Source: Bacteroidota bacterium
GTDB taxonomy: Bacteria; Bacteroidota; Bacteroidia; Chitinophagales; Chitinophagaceae
Reading direction: 5' to 3'
Assembly: GCA_013285915.1 (NCBI GenBank)
Contig: JABDGS010000043.1
Coordinates: 1-32,274, forward strand
Length of the DNA stretch: 32,274 nucleotides
Notes under the pieces: model-generated
Databases searched by the model: none
What the model was told of the DNA's origin: nothing
The model's input: the letters and a program-made list of their open reading frames with translations, nothing else
Part shown: positions 14,994-25,141 of the stretch, one piece after another
Numbering within the stretch: position 1 is the stretch's first letter
Layout of the letters: each line of letters begins with the position of its first letter
Program-made: the position numbers and the translations under genes

Positions 14994-17405
14994 TCAATTG
15001 CTGCTATCTTTCTGTACGCCTGGTTGTTTTTTAGGCATTATTGCCTTTGGCGTGGGTGCAGGTAGTAACGGTTTATTATTTTTACTGTTTACTGGCTGTG
15101 CCTGTGGTAGCGGTTGTGGCAACTCGCTTTCAGGGGTCATTTCCTGCGGCTTTAAATTGCGCGGTATGGAATCACCATAAAGGTCAGCCCCACCATTACC
15201 AAGGTCATGCCCCTCTGCGCCTAACTTTTCAGGTATACTGTTTATCCAGTCCTGGTTAAAATCACTGTTCATAATATCAGGCTTTGCAAAAGTCGCTTTG
15301 GTATCAAACGCAAGGTTTTTATCAGCGGCGGCCTTGCTGTAAAAATAAGCCCAGATTGGCAACGCCAATGATGAGCCCTGCCCTATATCAGTGCTGTTAA
15401 AACGTATAAACCTGTCATCGCAACCCGTCCATACGCCGCACAGCAATTGAGGGGTATAGCCCATAAACCATGCGTCACTGTTATCGTTGGTAGTACCCGT
15501 TTTACCGGCAATCTGGCCGTCAACACCATAATTCCATATACGGCGCCCTGTGCCAAACTGCATAACGCCTTCCATCATGTTTATTACAGAATAAGCCGTA
15601 ACGTCGCTTATAACTTCCTTTCTCTGGGGCACTGATGTTTGCAGCGTATTGCCGTTTTTATCTTCAATACGGGTAATATACATGGGCTTTACGTTAAAGC
15701 CCCTGCCGGGAAACATGCTGTAGGCCTGCATCATTTCAATCAACGATATTTCAGAACTGCCTATCGCAATTGAGGGAAAAGGCTGTATGTCTGTTTTTAT
15801 GCTGCAGTCTTTTAAAAAGTCAATAAATTTTTTCGCGCTTTTATCGCCATCGCCCATTTGTTTCATTACATAAGCGGTAGCACAGTTGCGGGATAATGCC
15901 AGTGCCTCACTCATAGGCATTGTAGCGCCGGTACAGCTTGTACTTGTTGCAGGCACATTGCCATAGCCGGTAAAATTCTGCTGTTCATCAACCACCATAC
16001 TGTTGGGTGTAAAGCCAGCTTTCTCAATCGCAAGGCTGTAGAGTAATGGTTTAATGGTACTGCCTACCTGGCGTTTAGTGTTTATGTTTACGTGATCGTA
16101 TTTAAATGTTTTAAAATCAATGCCGCCCACCCATGCTTTCACCTCACCACTAACAGGATCCATTGCCATAAAACCGGCCTGCAACATTTGCCGGCAATAT
16201 TTTATACTGTCATAGGGCGTCATTGTGGTATCTGTAGACCGTGCAGCATTCCACGCAAATATTTTCATGTGCGTTTTTTGGTAAAAGCTTTGCCTTATAT
16301 CTTCATCGCTCATCCCTTCTTTTTTCGAATTATGCCAGCGGTCGCTTTGGTGCATTGCTGCAGTTAATACGTTGGGATATTTTTTCCAAACAGCACCACT
16401 TTTTATGTTATCCTGCTGGTTTAATATTTTCTGCATGTATGCCATGTGCTTTGCCACGGCCTCTTCAGCATACAGCTGCATACGTGGGTTTAATGTAGTG
16501 TATATTTTTAATCCATCCCTGTACAGGTCGTATGATGTGCCATCACTTTTTTTATGTTCCCTGCACCACCTTTTCATTTCTTCACCCAAAACCATGCGGA
16601 AATATGGGGCAAGTCCAGCTGTTTCGTCAAGCTTGCGGTACATGCTAACGTCGTTGGGTATGCGTTTTAACGAGTCGGCCATTGGCTTGTTTATATAACC
16701 GCTGTTTTCCATTTGGTTTAGCACAGTGTTACGCCTGTCAAGCGCCTGTTTTGGGTTGCGGCGCGGGTTATATAAGGTAGGGGCATTAACCATGCCTACC
16801 AGCATCGCAGCTTCCTGTACATTTACCCTGTCCGGCTCTTTTTGAAAGAATGTTTTTGCCGCATTGCGAATACCATAAACATTGTCGCTAAACGCGACCG
16901 TATTTAAATACAGTGTAACAATTTCGTCTTTTGTAAAATTGCGCTCCAGCTTAACGGCAATAATGGCTTCCTTTATTTTTTGAATGCTGCGTAGAAAAAA
17001 GTTTTTGGTGTCCCAGTTTTCTGTAAACAGGTTTTTAGCCGTTTGCATGGTAATAGTACTGGCGCCGCCGTGGGTACCTAAAGCTAATATTGCGGTAAGC
17101 ATACGGTGCGCATCAATACCGCTATGTTCGTAAAACCGCTTGTCTTCAGTAGCCACTAAAGCCTGTATAATATAAGGGCTGATGTCTTTATAATTTACAT
17201 TAAGCCTGTCTTCAAGATAGTATTTACCCATTATTGTGCCATCATCGGCATACACCTGGCTGGCCAGGGAAGCAGACGGGTTTTGGAGTTCATCAATGGA
17301 AGGCATTTTGCCAAAAAGGCCCCAGTCAGCAAATAAAATAAGTACTATGAATAAACCAAGCACTATAAAAAAAGTGCGCCAGAGGTATTTTACAGCTTTT
17401 TTCAT
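14994..17405 (-). CDS. Class A penicillin-binding protein 1A
   Basis: Bifunctional peptidoglycan synthase, 803 residues: one N-terminal membrane anchor (about 10-27), a GT51 glycosyltransferase domain (60-235) and a transpeptidase domain (about 410-690). GT51 shows catalytic Glu87 in A-T-E-D-K-R-F-Y-E-H-S-G-I-D and G-G-A-S-T-I-T-M-Q-T-A-K-N-L. The transpeptidase has the S-x-x-K motif S449-T-I-K452, SxN as S505-R-N507 and K635-T-G-T. An insert of about 80 residues (320-400) between the two domains is a common linker in the Bacteroidota branch. The C-terminal 60 residues are rich in Pro, Gln and Lys, probably disordered in the periplasm. All catalytic motifs are intact. The ATG at 17405 directly precedes the membrane anchor, so the start is sound. 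Confidence 0.96.
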   Translation of the reverse strand: MKKAVKYLWRTFFIVLGLFIVLILFADWGLFGKMPSIDELQNPSASLASQVYADDGTIMGKYYLEDRLNVNYKDISPYIIQALVATEDKRFYEHSGIDAHRMLTAILALGTHGGASTITMQTAKNLFTENWDTKNFFLRSIQKIKEAIIAVKLERNFTKDEIVTLYLNTVAFSDNVYGIRNAAKTFFQKEPDRVNVQEAAMLVGMVNAPTLYNPRRNPKQALDRRNTVLNQMENSGYINKPMADSLKRIPNDVSMYRKLDETAGLAPYFRMVLGEEMKRWCREHKKSDGTSYDLYRDGLKIYTTLNPRMQLYAEEAVAKHMAYMQKILNQQDNIKSGAVWKKYPNVLTAAMHQSDRWHNSKKEGMSDEDIRQSFYQKTHMKIFAWNAARSTDTTMTPYDSIKYCRQMLQAGFMAMDPVSGEVKAWVGGIDFKTFKYDHVNINTKRQVGSTIKPLLYSLAIEKAGFTPNSMVVDEQQNFTGYGNVPATSTSCTGATMPMSEALALSRNCATAYVMKQMGDGDKSAKKFIDFLKDCSIKTDIQPFPSIAIGSSEISLIEMMQAYSMFPGRGFNVKPMYITRIEDKNGNTLQTSVPQRKEVISDVTAYSVINMMEGVMQFGTGRRIWNYGVDGQIAGKTGTTNDNSDAWFMGYTPQLLCGVWTGCDDRFIRFNSTDIGQGSSLALPIWAYFYSKAAADKNLAFDTKATFAKPDIMNSDFNQDWINSIPEKLGAEGHDLGNGGADLYGDSIPRNLKPQEMTPESELPQPLPQAQPVNSKNNKPLLPAPTPKAIMPKKQPGVQKDSSN

Positions 17406-17534
17406 GGTAATAAGGGCACCTTAAATGCCTGTACGAATGTAGGCAACAATTACACCGCTTTTTATAAAACGGACTTGTTTAGGAAAATTTTGTGCGGCCA
17501 TTCATGGAAAAAATATTACCAGCTGCGCTATTAC

Positions 17535-17566
17535 GCAAAAAAGCCCGGTGAAATTATCGCCGGGCT
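17535..17566 (-). terminator. Intrinsic terminator after the T9SS cargo gene
   Basis: Read on the minus strand: AGCCCGG, an 11-base loop, CCGGGCT, then TTTTTTG. The perfect 7-bp GC stem followed by six T's is a standard rho-independent terminator. It begins 27 bases after the T9SS gene stop at 17593 and insulates it from the PBP gene downstream. Confidence 0.88.
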
Positions 17567-17592
17567 GTATATTGTTTTTAAAAAGGTACGGG

Positions 17593-19737
17593 CTAATGCT
17601 GTATTATAAATTTGCCCTGCGCTACTACTTTACCGTTACTGGTAATGCTGTACAGGTAAAGGCCGCTGGCCCATAAATGCGTATCGATGGAAGATTGTTT
17701 ACGCCCGGTAATATTGGCGTTTGCAACTACTGCCCCGCTGCCATTAACAACCTTAAGTGCAAGGCTGCCCTGCTGCACCATTGCTGTATTAAAAGTTACA
17801 AACGAGTTTGCCGGGTTGGGGAAAATTGTTGAGTTTACGCCTTTTTCTATCACCGCTGCCTCAGCGTTGCCTGCGCCGGGTATTATGCCGCCACCGTTGT
17901 TGTCTCCCTTTCCTTCAGTTGTAATAATAAAATTGCCGTTGCCCGAAGCCCTTAAGCCCGGTGCAAGAAAAACAAGTTTTGACACCGTATCTGCCGTTAA
18001 AATACCGCAATTACTAAATGCGCTTAAAATATGCCTTATGCGGTAAATATTACCCGCTATAAATTTGCCAGGGTTATTTGTACCGGGTACGCTTGTGCCC
18101 TGGTAAAACTGGAAACCTGTTGTTATAGCAGGACCGCCCCAAACAGGCTGTGTAAGTACCGTACCTGCAATATCAGGAAATGGGAAGGTTGTGCTTACCT
18201 GGCTTACAATAAACTGCGAATTATTAGCCGTACTAAAAGCAGAAGCCGTTAGGGTAAATTGCGTTAGGTTACCAACAAGCTGGCCAGTTAATGTAAAGTT
18301 AGCGTCAAGCACCGGCGCGTGGTTAATACAGCCATCGCAGGGTTTAAGGCTGGTTGTTGTTACGCAATTTATAGGGTCATATATGTTCTGTAATTTAGCG
18401 CCAACCTGCTGCGCTGTTAAATTATCAAGTTTGGCATAGGTGCTGTCAACCGTTGCTACCGTAAGTGGCAGTGCGCAGGTTGTGTCCATCGACCCGGTAG
18501 CCAGCGGCGTTACAATCAAAATACCTTTGTTGTTGCTGGTGTTTGTTCTGTAACCCACAGCATAAATATTGCCGCCGTCAACAATAAAACTTGAGTTAAA
18601 CGACTGCAGGTTTGATACATTTTTGTATTGCTTGCTCCATAATGGCAGGCCGTTTTTATCTGTTCGTATAAAAAATATATCGCCGCCGCCTTCATGCACG
18701 CCGTCAAACCATCCACCACGTGTAATATAGCCAACTGGATCGCTTTCAACTTTATTAAGTGTATTGTATTTGAAAGCTGTTGCAGATGCCGGTGCAAGTG
18801 TATAACGTTTTTGCCAGGCGGGTGTAAGTGAGGCTGCATCTGCCTTTGTTAAGCCCATTGCGGTATGTGTGCTGTTGCTTACTACATTAGGGCTGCCATA
18901 CCAGCAATATAATATAGTGTTTGCATCTTTAGCAATGCCAATATTATAAAGGCTTGCTGTTTGTGCCGCAGTAATATCCCTTAAATACCGTTCGCCTTTT
19001 GTAAAGTTAAGTGTGGTAATGTCGTGTTTTACGAGCCATGGCCTGTTGGAAGCCCCACTGCCTGAGTTTAAAGGCGCTGAAACATAAATAGCCGGTGCTG
19101 AAACAGGACTGTTAACTGTATCAAGCAGCAGCGATGCATAGTTGCCCTGGGCATTGTTGGCCGTAGTCCCTGAAGGACGGCCATAATAATAAGCTATTAC
19201 ATTGCCGTTATTGCGGTCAAGTTTTGCCAGCATAGGGTTCCAGCCCGCGGCGCCAAAGGTATATGCAGTTACATAATAAGCATTATTTACGCCCGTGGTC
19301 CTGTAATCTTTAATATCACTAAAAGCAATGCCGTCGTTAGCAGAGGCATTATCGTATTTCACAAACAGCATAACACTAAGTGCAGGGCTAACCTTTATTA
19401 AAAAACCATGCAGCAACCCGCCCGCTGCGGCACGGGTAACGCCTGCCATAACTATATTACCATCGGCATCTACTATCATGGCGCCAATGCGGTAGTAGTC
19501 GGTACCAACGCCAATAAGCTTTTCACGCACAAGGTTGCCGTTTGCAAGCACTTCTGAAACGTAAATAGATGTGTCCTGCAGGCCGGAAATAAAGTAATTG
19601 CCATCATGCGCTTTGGCGATACATGTAAAAACCAGGTTTGATGTTGGGCCGGGGTTATACTCGCGTACAAACTGCGCCATTGAAAAAAAGTGCATCAGCA
19701 GCAATGCACTGATGAGTGAAGTAAATTTTGTTTTCAT
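17593..19737 (-). CDS. Secreted T9SS type A sorting-domain protein
   Basis: Large exported protein, 714 residues. The N-terminus is a signal peptide (M-K-T-K-F-T-S-L-I-S-A-L-L-L-M-H-F-F-S-M, cleavage probably after M-A). The main body contains repeated beta-strand blocks of 60-90 residues, with D-A-D-G-N-I-V-M-A-G near 111 and V-D-G-G-N-I-Y-A-V-G near 385, which resemble propeller-like or WD-type repeat proteins of unknown ligand. C-terminal residues from about 638 form the type A sorting domain: I-F-P-N-P-A-N-S-F-V near the start, an A-x-G-L-Y-L-Y-S-I block and a K-F-I-I-Q-H end, used by the type IX secretion system for release or anchoring. Neighbouring sensor kinase genes may or may not regulate it. 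Confidence 0.88.
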   Translation of the reverse strand: MKTKFTSLISALLLMHFFSMAQFVREYNPGPTSNLVFTCIAKAHDGNYFISGLQDTSIYVSEVLANGNLVREKLIGVGTDYYRIGAMIVDADGNIVMAGVTRAAAGGLLHGFLIKVSPALSVMLFVKYDNASANDGIAFSDIKDYRTTGVNNAYYVTAYTFGAAGWNPMLAKLDRNNGNVIAYYYGRPSGTTANNAQGNYASLLLDTVNSPVSAPAIYVSAPLNSGSGASNRPWLVKHDITTLNFTKGERYLRDITAAQTASLYNIGIAKDANTILYCWYGSPNVVSNSTHTAMGLTKADAASLTPAWQKRYTLAPASATAFKYNTLNKVESDPVGYITRGGWFDGVHEGGGDIFFIRTDKNGLPLWSKQYKNVSNLQSFNSSFIVDGGNIYAVGYRTNTSNNKGILIVTPLATGSMDTTCALPLTVATVDSTYAKLDNLTAQQVGAKLQNIYDPINCVTTTSLKPCDGCINHAPVLDANFTLTGQLVGNLTQFTLTASAFSTANNSQFIVSQVSTTFPFPDIAGTVLTQPVWGGPAITTGFQFYQGTSVPGTNNPGKFIAGNIYRIRHILSAFSNCGILTADTVSKLVFLAPGLRASGNGNFIITTEGKGDNNGGGIIPGAGNAEAAVIEKGVNSTIFPNPANSFVTFNTAMVQQGSLALKVVNGSGAVVANANITGRKQSSIDTHLWASGLYLYSITSNGKVVAQGKFIIQH

Positions 19738-19983
19738 AAATGTGTTTGATTGGTTTTTTGAAAGGCTTTAATATGGTGGAATTTAAAGTTTGTGGCTGTG
19801 TTAAACAGCACAGTATTAGATTGACTGAGTACTAAAATATTCACATATTAAAACACTTGCAATGCTGCCCGCGCAATAGCTGCAACCAACTACGTGAATG
19901 ACATGTTTGATTGAGGAAGCGGTAATTGACAGATGGAATTTTACGCAGTAAAAGCAGAAGCTGCTTATGCATTAAAGAAACCG

Positions 19984-22947
19984 TTACTGCTTTTGGGCCT
20001 GCACCCACGCGCTATACAGGCCTTCAGTTATAACCAATATTATTTTTGTGCCGGGATTATTACCATCGTTATATGCACTTGAAAAATGGATGCTGATACC
20101 GTGGGCGCTAACCCGGTTAAGCGCAGATATTCGTTTTTCTATAAGTTCCATGCCCAGGCTATGATGAGCCGGGTTGTCTTTTAAAGCACGGCTGTTTGCC
20201 AGGCCAATGCCGTTATCTGTTATGGTGAGTATTAAATTTTTATCCTGTTCTTTGGCAGCAATAATAATTTCGCCCTTAATGGCAGAAGGCATTATGCCAT
20301 GCAACAACGCATTTTCCAAAAAAGGCTGCATCATCATGGTAGGTATCATCCAGCTATCGGCATCAACATTATCATCAATTTGTATGCTGTATGTAAAGCG
20401 CCCGCTAAAACGCATTTGTTCAAGCCGTAAATATATTTTTATATTCTCCAGTTCTTCTTCAAGCCGGATGAACGACCGTTGTGCAGCTTCAAAGTTTTTC
20501 CTGATGAGCGATGCAAAATCGCTTAAATACCTGTTGGCATTCTGCCTGTCCTGTACGTTTATATAATGCTGAATACTGTTAAGCGCATTAAACATAAAAT
20601 GCGGGTTAATAAGCGATGTAAAGGCCTGCTGTTCCAGCGCAGCAGTCTGCACAACGGCCATTTCCCCCGCCAGCTTTGTCTCTCTTTTCTTTTTAAGCCA
20701 CATTACAACAATGTAAATAGTTATTAACTGTACCGCTATCCCGGCAGATAACCAAAACCATACAGCTCTCCAAAAAGGCGTGGCAATTTTAAATTCAACC
20801 GTAAGTATTTTATCGCTTATATTTCCGTTTACATCTACGGCCCTTACCTGCACATAGTGTACGCCGCTGGTTAACTGCAGTGCCAAAACATTTTGGTCAA
20901 GGTTTATCCAGTTACTTTTTTTGTCAAGCGTATACTGCACATTTTTAAAATGGCCGCTTAGCTCAATGCCTGCAAACTGCATTTGTATATCGCGCTGATT
21001 ATAGCCTAATATATATCTTTTTGCTATCACGGTATCCTGTTGGTTAACACTCATCCGTATCAACTGCACTGGTATACTAAATTTGGATATGGAGATATCC
21101 GCAGGTATTACTGAAATGCCATCGCTTGTAGCCGCGTACATAGTATCATTATGGTAAACCATTTCATTAATAATGTTGCTTGTAAGCCCGTCGTTTACTG
21201 AAATGTTTTGAACTGTGTACCTGATCTTATTGCCACTCAGCTTATAATTAATTACGCTTATGCCCTTCCATGTGCCCACCCACACCTGGCCCTGCCTGCC
21301 TGTTGCTATGCTGCGCGTTACATCGTCAATAATACCGTCGGCACCCGTTATGTTTAACAACACGCTATCGTTTTTAACAACAGCCACGCCGTTGCCGGCA
21401 GTTGCCACCCAAAGCAAGCTGTCGGGCGTAATGCTCAGGCCGGTTATGCGTTGCGATAGTAAAGGGTTTTTAGCAGCGAGGCTCCATGCGGTATTTTTAG
21501 CATAGTTATACACATACAGCCCGTCAGTAGACCCATAATAAATTAACCCGTTTGCTGCTTTAATCAATGCCGTTACCCTTTTTGACATGTTGAACAGGCT
21601 GGTTGATCTTTCAGTAATGGTATTAATTTTGCGCATCCCGCTGCTAACGCCTAATATAATTATGCTGTCGTTGTAGTTTATGCCGGTTTTGCCAGATCCA
21701 AAACCCACAGTATTTGCCAGGTGCATTTTATAATCTATAAAAATGCCCTGCTCAGAAATAACGAACAGCTTGTTGTGAGAAAATAATAGTTTACGTACCC
21801 TGAAGAAAGCCCATTTATTTGCGGGTATGGTATGCACTATATTTATTTTTGGCCCCGTTTCCAGTACCTGCCCACTGTAGTTGCCCGCTAATAATGTTGA
21901 TCCCGGCGGATAGGCGATACTTAAAAAATTTGTGTTGTTAAACCCCTGCGGCAGGGCCATTTTATTAAGCTGCTTTTTTTTAAACATCAGCAGCCCTTTA
22001 TCAATAGTACTCACCCATAAATTTTCTTTGCTGTCCTTATACAAAGCGCCCGGCGAATAATTTCCGCTCATTACAAACAGTTGTTGCAATGTATTTTTAT
22101 CATACACATACATTTTACCTGAATAGCCGTAAATGTTAAGCCAGTTGCCCGTAAACCCATAATAAAAAAAAGATTCGGGAATGGTAATTGAATCTGCCTT
22201 AAAGCTAAAAGGGTTAACCTTTATGTTTCTGTAAACAAATACACGGTGCGTTTGGGGGAAAAAATAGTAAAAATTGCCCTCATCGGCCCCGGATAAATAC
22301 TGGCCATCGTTGCTGTATATCCTCAAAAAAACACTGTCAACCCGTTCACTGTTCTTAATTTGATAAAGCCTTGCCCCATTGCCAACAAAGGGTTTGCTGG
22401 TTTTAAAGCCGCCATACGTTACAACGGATGTATCACTATTCTCTTTAATCAAAAAATCTGGCAGCTCTGTGTTAATAGCGCTGGTATCAAGCCTGCAATT
22501 GCGATAAATCATATTGCCGTTTTCGTTACGGTACACCACCCCGCCATTTGGCAAAGCATACAGGTATCCTATGGCTGTACCTTGTTTTGCAACAAGCATA
22601 TTACTGTCAATATCGGGGCTCCTGAACCTGTTTTGCACCTCATCAAAATAAGCCGGCCACTGCCGGAAACAGTTTACCCAAATGCGCCCATTTTTTTCTT
22701 TTACCACATCCAGCACTTCATTATCGGGCAAACCTTGTTTGGTTGTAAATGTTTGAAAGTGTTTACCATCAAACCTCGCAATACCGGCATCGGTGGCCAC
22801 CCATAAAAAGCCGCTGTTATCTTCAACACACCGGTAAAGGTAATTGCTTGGCAGGCCGTCTTTTTCGGTAAAGGCGGTATATTCCTGCCGCTGAGCTTTG
22901 CACACAGCAACAATTATAAGCAGGTTTATGCAAAGGGTGAAGCGCAT
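19984..22947 (-). CDS. Propeller/Y_Y_Y sensor histidine kinase (LytS-type)
   Basis: Periplasmic-sensing two-component kinase, 987 residues. A signal peptide leads into seven-or-more-bladed 'two-component regulator propeller' repeats (about 20-620; examples L-W-V-A-T-D-A-G-I-A-R-F-D-G near 48 and V-W-V-G-T-W-K-G-I near 552). A Y_Y_Y-type beta domain (about 640-720), one membrane helix (about 727-750) and the HisKA-like His_kinase domain follow: L-I-N-P-H-F-M-F-N-A-L-N-S-I with phospho-acceptor His783, and the ATPase core with T-D-N-G-I-G-L-A-N-S near 910. It lies 51 bases after the LytTR regulator gene, in the same direction, forming one operon with it. Bacteroidota use such kinases to sense glycans or stress; the cue here is unknown. 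Confidence 0.94.
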   Translation of the reverse strand: MRFTLCINLLIIVAVCKAQRQEYTAFTEKDGLPSNYLYRCVEDNSGFLWVATDAGIARFDGKHFQTFTTKQGLPDNEVLDVVKEKNGRIWVNCFRQWPAYFDEVQNRFRSPDIDSNMLVAKQGTAIGYLYALPNGGVVYRNENGNMIYRNCRLDTSAINTELPDFLIKENSDTSVVTYGGFKTSKPFVGNGARLYQIKNSERVDSVFLRIYSNDGQYLSGADEGNFYYFFPQTHRVFVYRNIKVNPFSFKADSITIPESFFYYGFTGNWLNIYGYSGKMYVYDKNTLQQLFVMSGNYSPGALYKDSKENLWVSTIDKGLLMFKKKQLNKMALPQGFNNTNFLSIAYPPGSTLLAGNYSGQVLETGPKINIVHTIPANKWAFFRVRKLLFSHNKLFVISEQGIFIDYKMHLANTVGFGSGKTGINYNDSIIILGVSSGMRKINTITERSTSLFNMSKRVTALIKAANGLIYYGSTDGLYVYNYAKNTAWSLAAKNPLLSQRITGLSITPDSLLWVATAGNGVAVVKNDSVLLNITGADGIIDDVTRSIATGRQGQVWVGTWKGISVINYKLSGNKIRYTVQNISVNDGLTSNIINEMVYHNDTMYAATSDGISVIPADISISKFSIPVQLIRMSVNQQDTVIAKRYILGYNQRDIQMQFAGIELSGHFKNVQYTLDKKSNWINLDQNVLALQLTSGVHYVQVRAVDVNGNISDKILTVEFKIATPFWRAVWFWLSAGIAVQLITIYIVVMWLKKKRETKLAGEMAVVQTAALEQQAFTSLINPHFMFNALNSIQHYINVQDRQNANRYLSDFASLIRKNFEAAQRSFIRLEEELENIKIYLRLEQMRFSGRFTYSIQIDDNVDADSWMIPTMMMQPFLENALLHGIMPSAIKGEIIIAAKEQDKNLILTITDNGIGLANSRALKDNPAHHSLGMELIEKRISALNRVSAHGISIHFSSAYNDGNNPGTKIILVITEGLYSAWVQAQKQ

Positions 22948-22998
22948 GTTAGTTAAGGTGATTATAGTGCAGCGTGCAAAAAGCCAAAATGCAATTTA

Positions 22999-23778
22999 TT
23001 ACTTATTAAACATAAGGCTGGCATTTTTCATTTTATCTAAAAAAAGATCAAGCTGGCGGCGGCTTATGCTCCAGTGGTTACCATCGGCCATTTTAACCAT
23101 ACCACCATCAGCCGTTGAATATTCTTTTATATAGGTAATATTTACAATATACGATTTATGAATGCGCACAAATACATTGGCATCAAGCAGGTCTTCAAAA
23201 TCTTTCATCGTTTTGCTTATCACCAGTTTCTGCATGTCCTTCATGTGTATAATGGTGTAATTACTGTCTGCCTGCAGAGATACTATATCGTCTACCTCAA
23301 TAAAGCTTATACTGCCTAACTGCGGCAAGGCAATTTTCTTTGGCGGTGTTTTCCTGCTTATGTTTTGCAGCAGGTGCTCAATCAGCCGCTGGTTTTGGTT
23401 TGCAGCAACAGGGTTGCCAACAACACTTTTTACTTTTTCTACCGCGCGCTGCAATTCGTCAATACTAACCGGTTTTAAAATATAGTCAACAGCGCTTGCT
23501 TTAATAGCCTGTAATGCAAACTCGTTATGTGCCGTTACAAAAACCACTTTAAAGTTATATACGGGCAGGCTTGCAAGCAGTTGAAAACCGCTTTCGCCAG
23601 GCATGCTTATATCAAGAAAAACAACATCGGCAGTATTTTGCAATAGCCAGCTTCTTGCCTGCTGTGCATTTTTGGCAATCGCCGCTACTTCAACGCCCTC
23701 ACAATCATTCAACAGCATAAACTGCAGTATATCCAGGTTACGGTCTTCATCGTCAACTAACAGCGCTTTTAAAGGCAT
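22999..23778 (-). CDS. LytTR-type response regulator
   Basis: Transcription factor partner of the downstream sensor kinase, 259 residues. The receiver domain (1-120) has D-D-E at 9-11 and phospho-acceptor Asp56 in V-V-F-L-D-I-S-M-P; K-P-V-S follows near 105. The C-terminal LytTR DNA-binding domain (about 155-255) has L-Q-A-D-S-N-Y-T-I-I-H and F-V-R-I-H-K-S-Y-I-V-N. I chose ATG 23778 because M-P-L-K-A-L-L-V-D-D-E is the normal receiver beginning; a start at 23829 would add 17 residues and cover a promoter-like T-A-T-A-T-T-T-A string. The gene is divergent from the aminotransferase with 145 bases between. Confidence 0.93.
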   Translation of the reverse strand: MPLKALLVDDEDRNLDILQFMLLNDCEGVEVAAIAKNAQQARSWLLQNTADVVFLDISMPGESGFQLLASLPVYNFKVVFVTAHNEFALQAIKASAVDYILKPVSIDELQRAVEKVKSVVGNPVAANQNQRLIEHLLQNISRKTPPKKIALPQLGSISFIEVDDIVSLQADSNYTIIHMKDMQKLVISKTMKDFEDLLDANVFVRIHKSYIVNITYIKEYSTADGGMVKMADGNHWSISRRQLDLFLDKMKNASLMFNK

Positions 23779-23923
23779 ATAAGCAGTAATTTCGGTTTTA
23801 AATATAGCGCAAACAATTAAAAACTGCATAGTTATTGCGTGATAAACAGTTTTGGTTGTGCTGTGTTACAAACTAATGAGCCAGTGGCGAAAAACGCCTG
23901 TGCTTTTAAACCCAATCACTGCC

Positions 23924-25036
23924 ATGAAATATACCCGGATGCCTATTGAAGTGGAGTCGCCTGAGAGCCTTGGTTATAACACCATTGAGTGTAACCTTGC
24001 TGAAAGCTCGGTAAGGGATGTGCAGTTTAAAGACATAGACATAAACCTTGATGAACTGGTAATATGCTATGGCGACCACCTGGGCAAGCCCGAACTGAGG
24101 GAGCTGCTTGCTGCTGAATTTACCGGCATAACTGCGGCTGACGTTTTATTAACCGCTGGCGCGGCAGGTGCATTGTTTATTATACAAACGGCGCTGCTTA
24201 CCGCGGCAGACCACCTTATTGTTGTCCGCCCCAACTATGCCACCAATATTGAAACGCCCCGCGCTATTGGTTGCGAAATAAGTTTTATTGACCTGCGTTT
24301 TGAAGACAGCTATGCCTTAAATATTGATGCTGTAAACGCGGCTATACAACCCAACACAAAGCTTATAAGCATTACTACACCGCACAACCCAACCGGCACC
24401 GTTTTAAGCGAAACAACGCTGCGGCAATTATGCACATTGGCTGAGGATAATAACTGCTACCTGCTGGCAGATGAAACCTACCGTAACCTTGCATTTGCAG
24501 CACCCACGCCGCTTGCAGCCAGTATAAGCAACAGGGCGATAAGTGTTTCATCAGTATCAAAAGCGTATGGAATACCGGGTATACGTATTGGATGGCTGAT
24601 TACAAAAGATGCCGTGCTGCAAAACCTGTTTTTAGCTGGTAAGGAACAAATACATATTTGCAACTCAGTGGTTGATGAAGAAATATGTTACCAGTACCTG
24701 CAAAAAAAAGAAGCCTATTTTAAAGCTGTGCAAAAAGAGGTGGCGTATTGTTTTACAACACTTGAAAGCTGGATTGAAAACCATGCTTACCTGCAATGGG
24801 TTAAACCATCTGGCGGAGTTGTGTGCTTTCCAAAATTTAAGGATGAGGTAAATGTTGATATTGAAAAATTTTACAAAACACTGCTGGAGAAATACAAAAC
24901 CTATGTAGGCCCCGGCCATTGGTTTGAGCAAAATAAACGCAGCTTTCGCTTAGGCTTTGGCTGGGAGACAAGAGAAGCGTTTGTTAAAGGCCTGCACAAT
25001 ATTGATAAAGCTATTGGGGAGAGTTTGAAGAGTTAG
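23924..25036 (+). CDS. Class I/II fold aminotransferase
   Basis: PLP-dependent aminotransferase of fold type I, 370 residues from ATG 23924. I prefer that start because K-Y-T-R-M-P-I-E begins the folded part; ATGs further upstream (23852, 23876) give a 24-residue tail without similarity to a typical start. Conserved motifs: S-I-T-T-P-H-N-P-T-G (HNPTG loop), D-E-T-Y (cofactor-ring Asp/Tyr) and S-S-V-S-K-A-Y-G-I-P-G-I-R-I-G-W with the Schiff-base Lys (213 by this start). A closing R-L-G-F-G-W-E in the C-terminus carries the substrate-carboxylate Arg. The substrate is unknown. The 3' side is followed by a short hairpin and by the convergent peptide genes. Confidence 0.9.
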   Translation: MKYTRMPIEVESPESLGYNTIECNLAESSVRDVQFKDIDINLDELVICYGDHLGKPELRELLAAEFTGITAADVLLTAGAAGALFIIQTALLTAADHLIVVRPNYATNIETPRAIGCEISFIDLRFEDSYALNIDAVNAAIQPNTKLISITTPHNPTGTVLSETTLRQLCTLAEDNNCYLLADETYRNLAFAAPTPLAASISNRAISVSSVSKAYGIPGIRIGWLITKDAVLQNLFLAGKEQIHICNSVVDEEICYQYLQKKEAYFKAVQKEVAYCFTTLESWIENHAYLQWVKPSGGVVCFPKFKDEVNVDIEKFYKTLLEKYKTYVGPGHWFEQNKRSFRLGFGWETREAFVKGLHNIDKAIGESLKS

Positions 25037-25083
25037 TTATTACACACCGACAGGCACAAACCTTAACGGCTGCACCTGGCGTC

Positions 25084-25104
25084 ACGAAACGTAGTTTGTT
25101 TCGT
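25084..25104. repeat. Short hairpin, ACGAAAC / GTTTCGT
   Basis: Seven-base arms ACGAAAC (25084-25090) and GTTTCGT (25098-25104) with a seven-base loop, between the aminotransferase stop and the second peptide's stop. It shares the ACGAA / TTCGT core with the hairpin at 1849-1873. No T-run follows, so terminator function is weak; it could separate two convergent transcripts. Confidence 0.5.
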
Positions 25105-25141
25105 CCTGCATGGCTGAAAATGGAAAGTACACCAACACATA

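Noticed and set aside
18516..18839. 107-aa minus-strand frame with His-rich start
   Set aside because: It lies wholly within the T9SS cargo gene in another frame and has the composition of a shadow of that gene.
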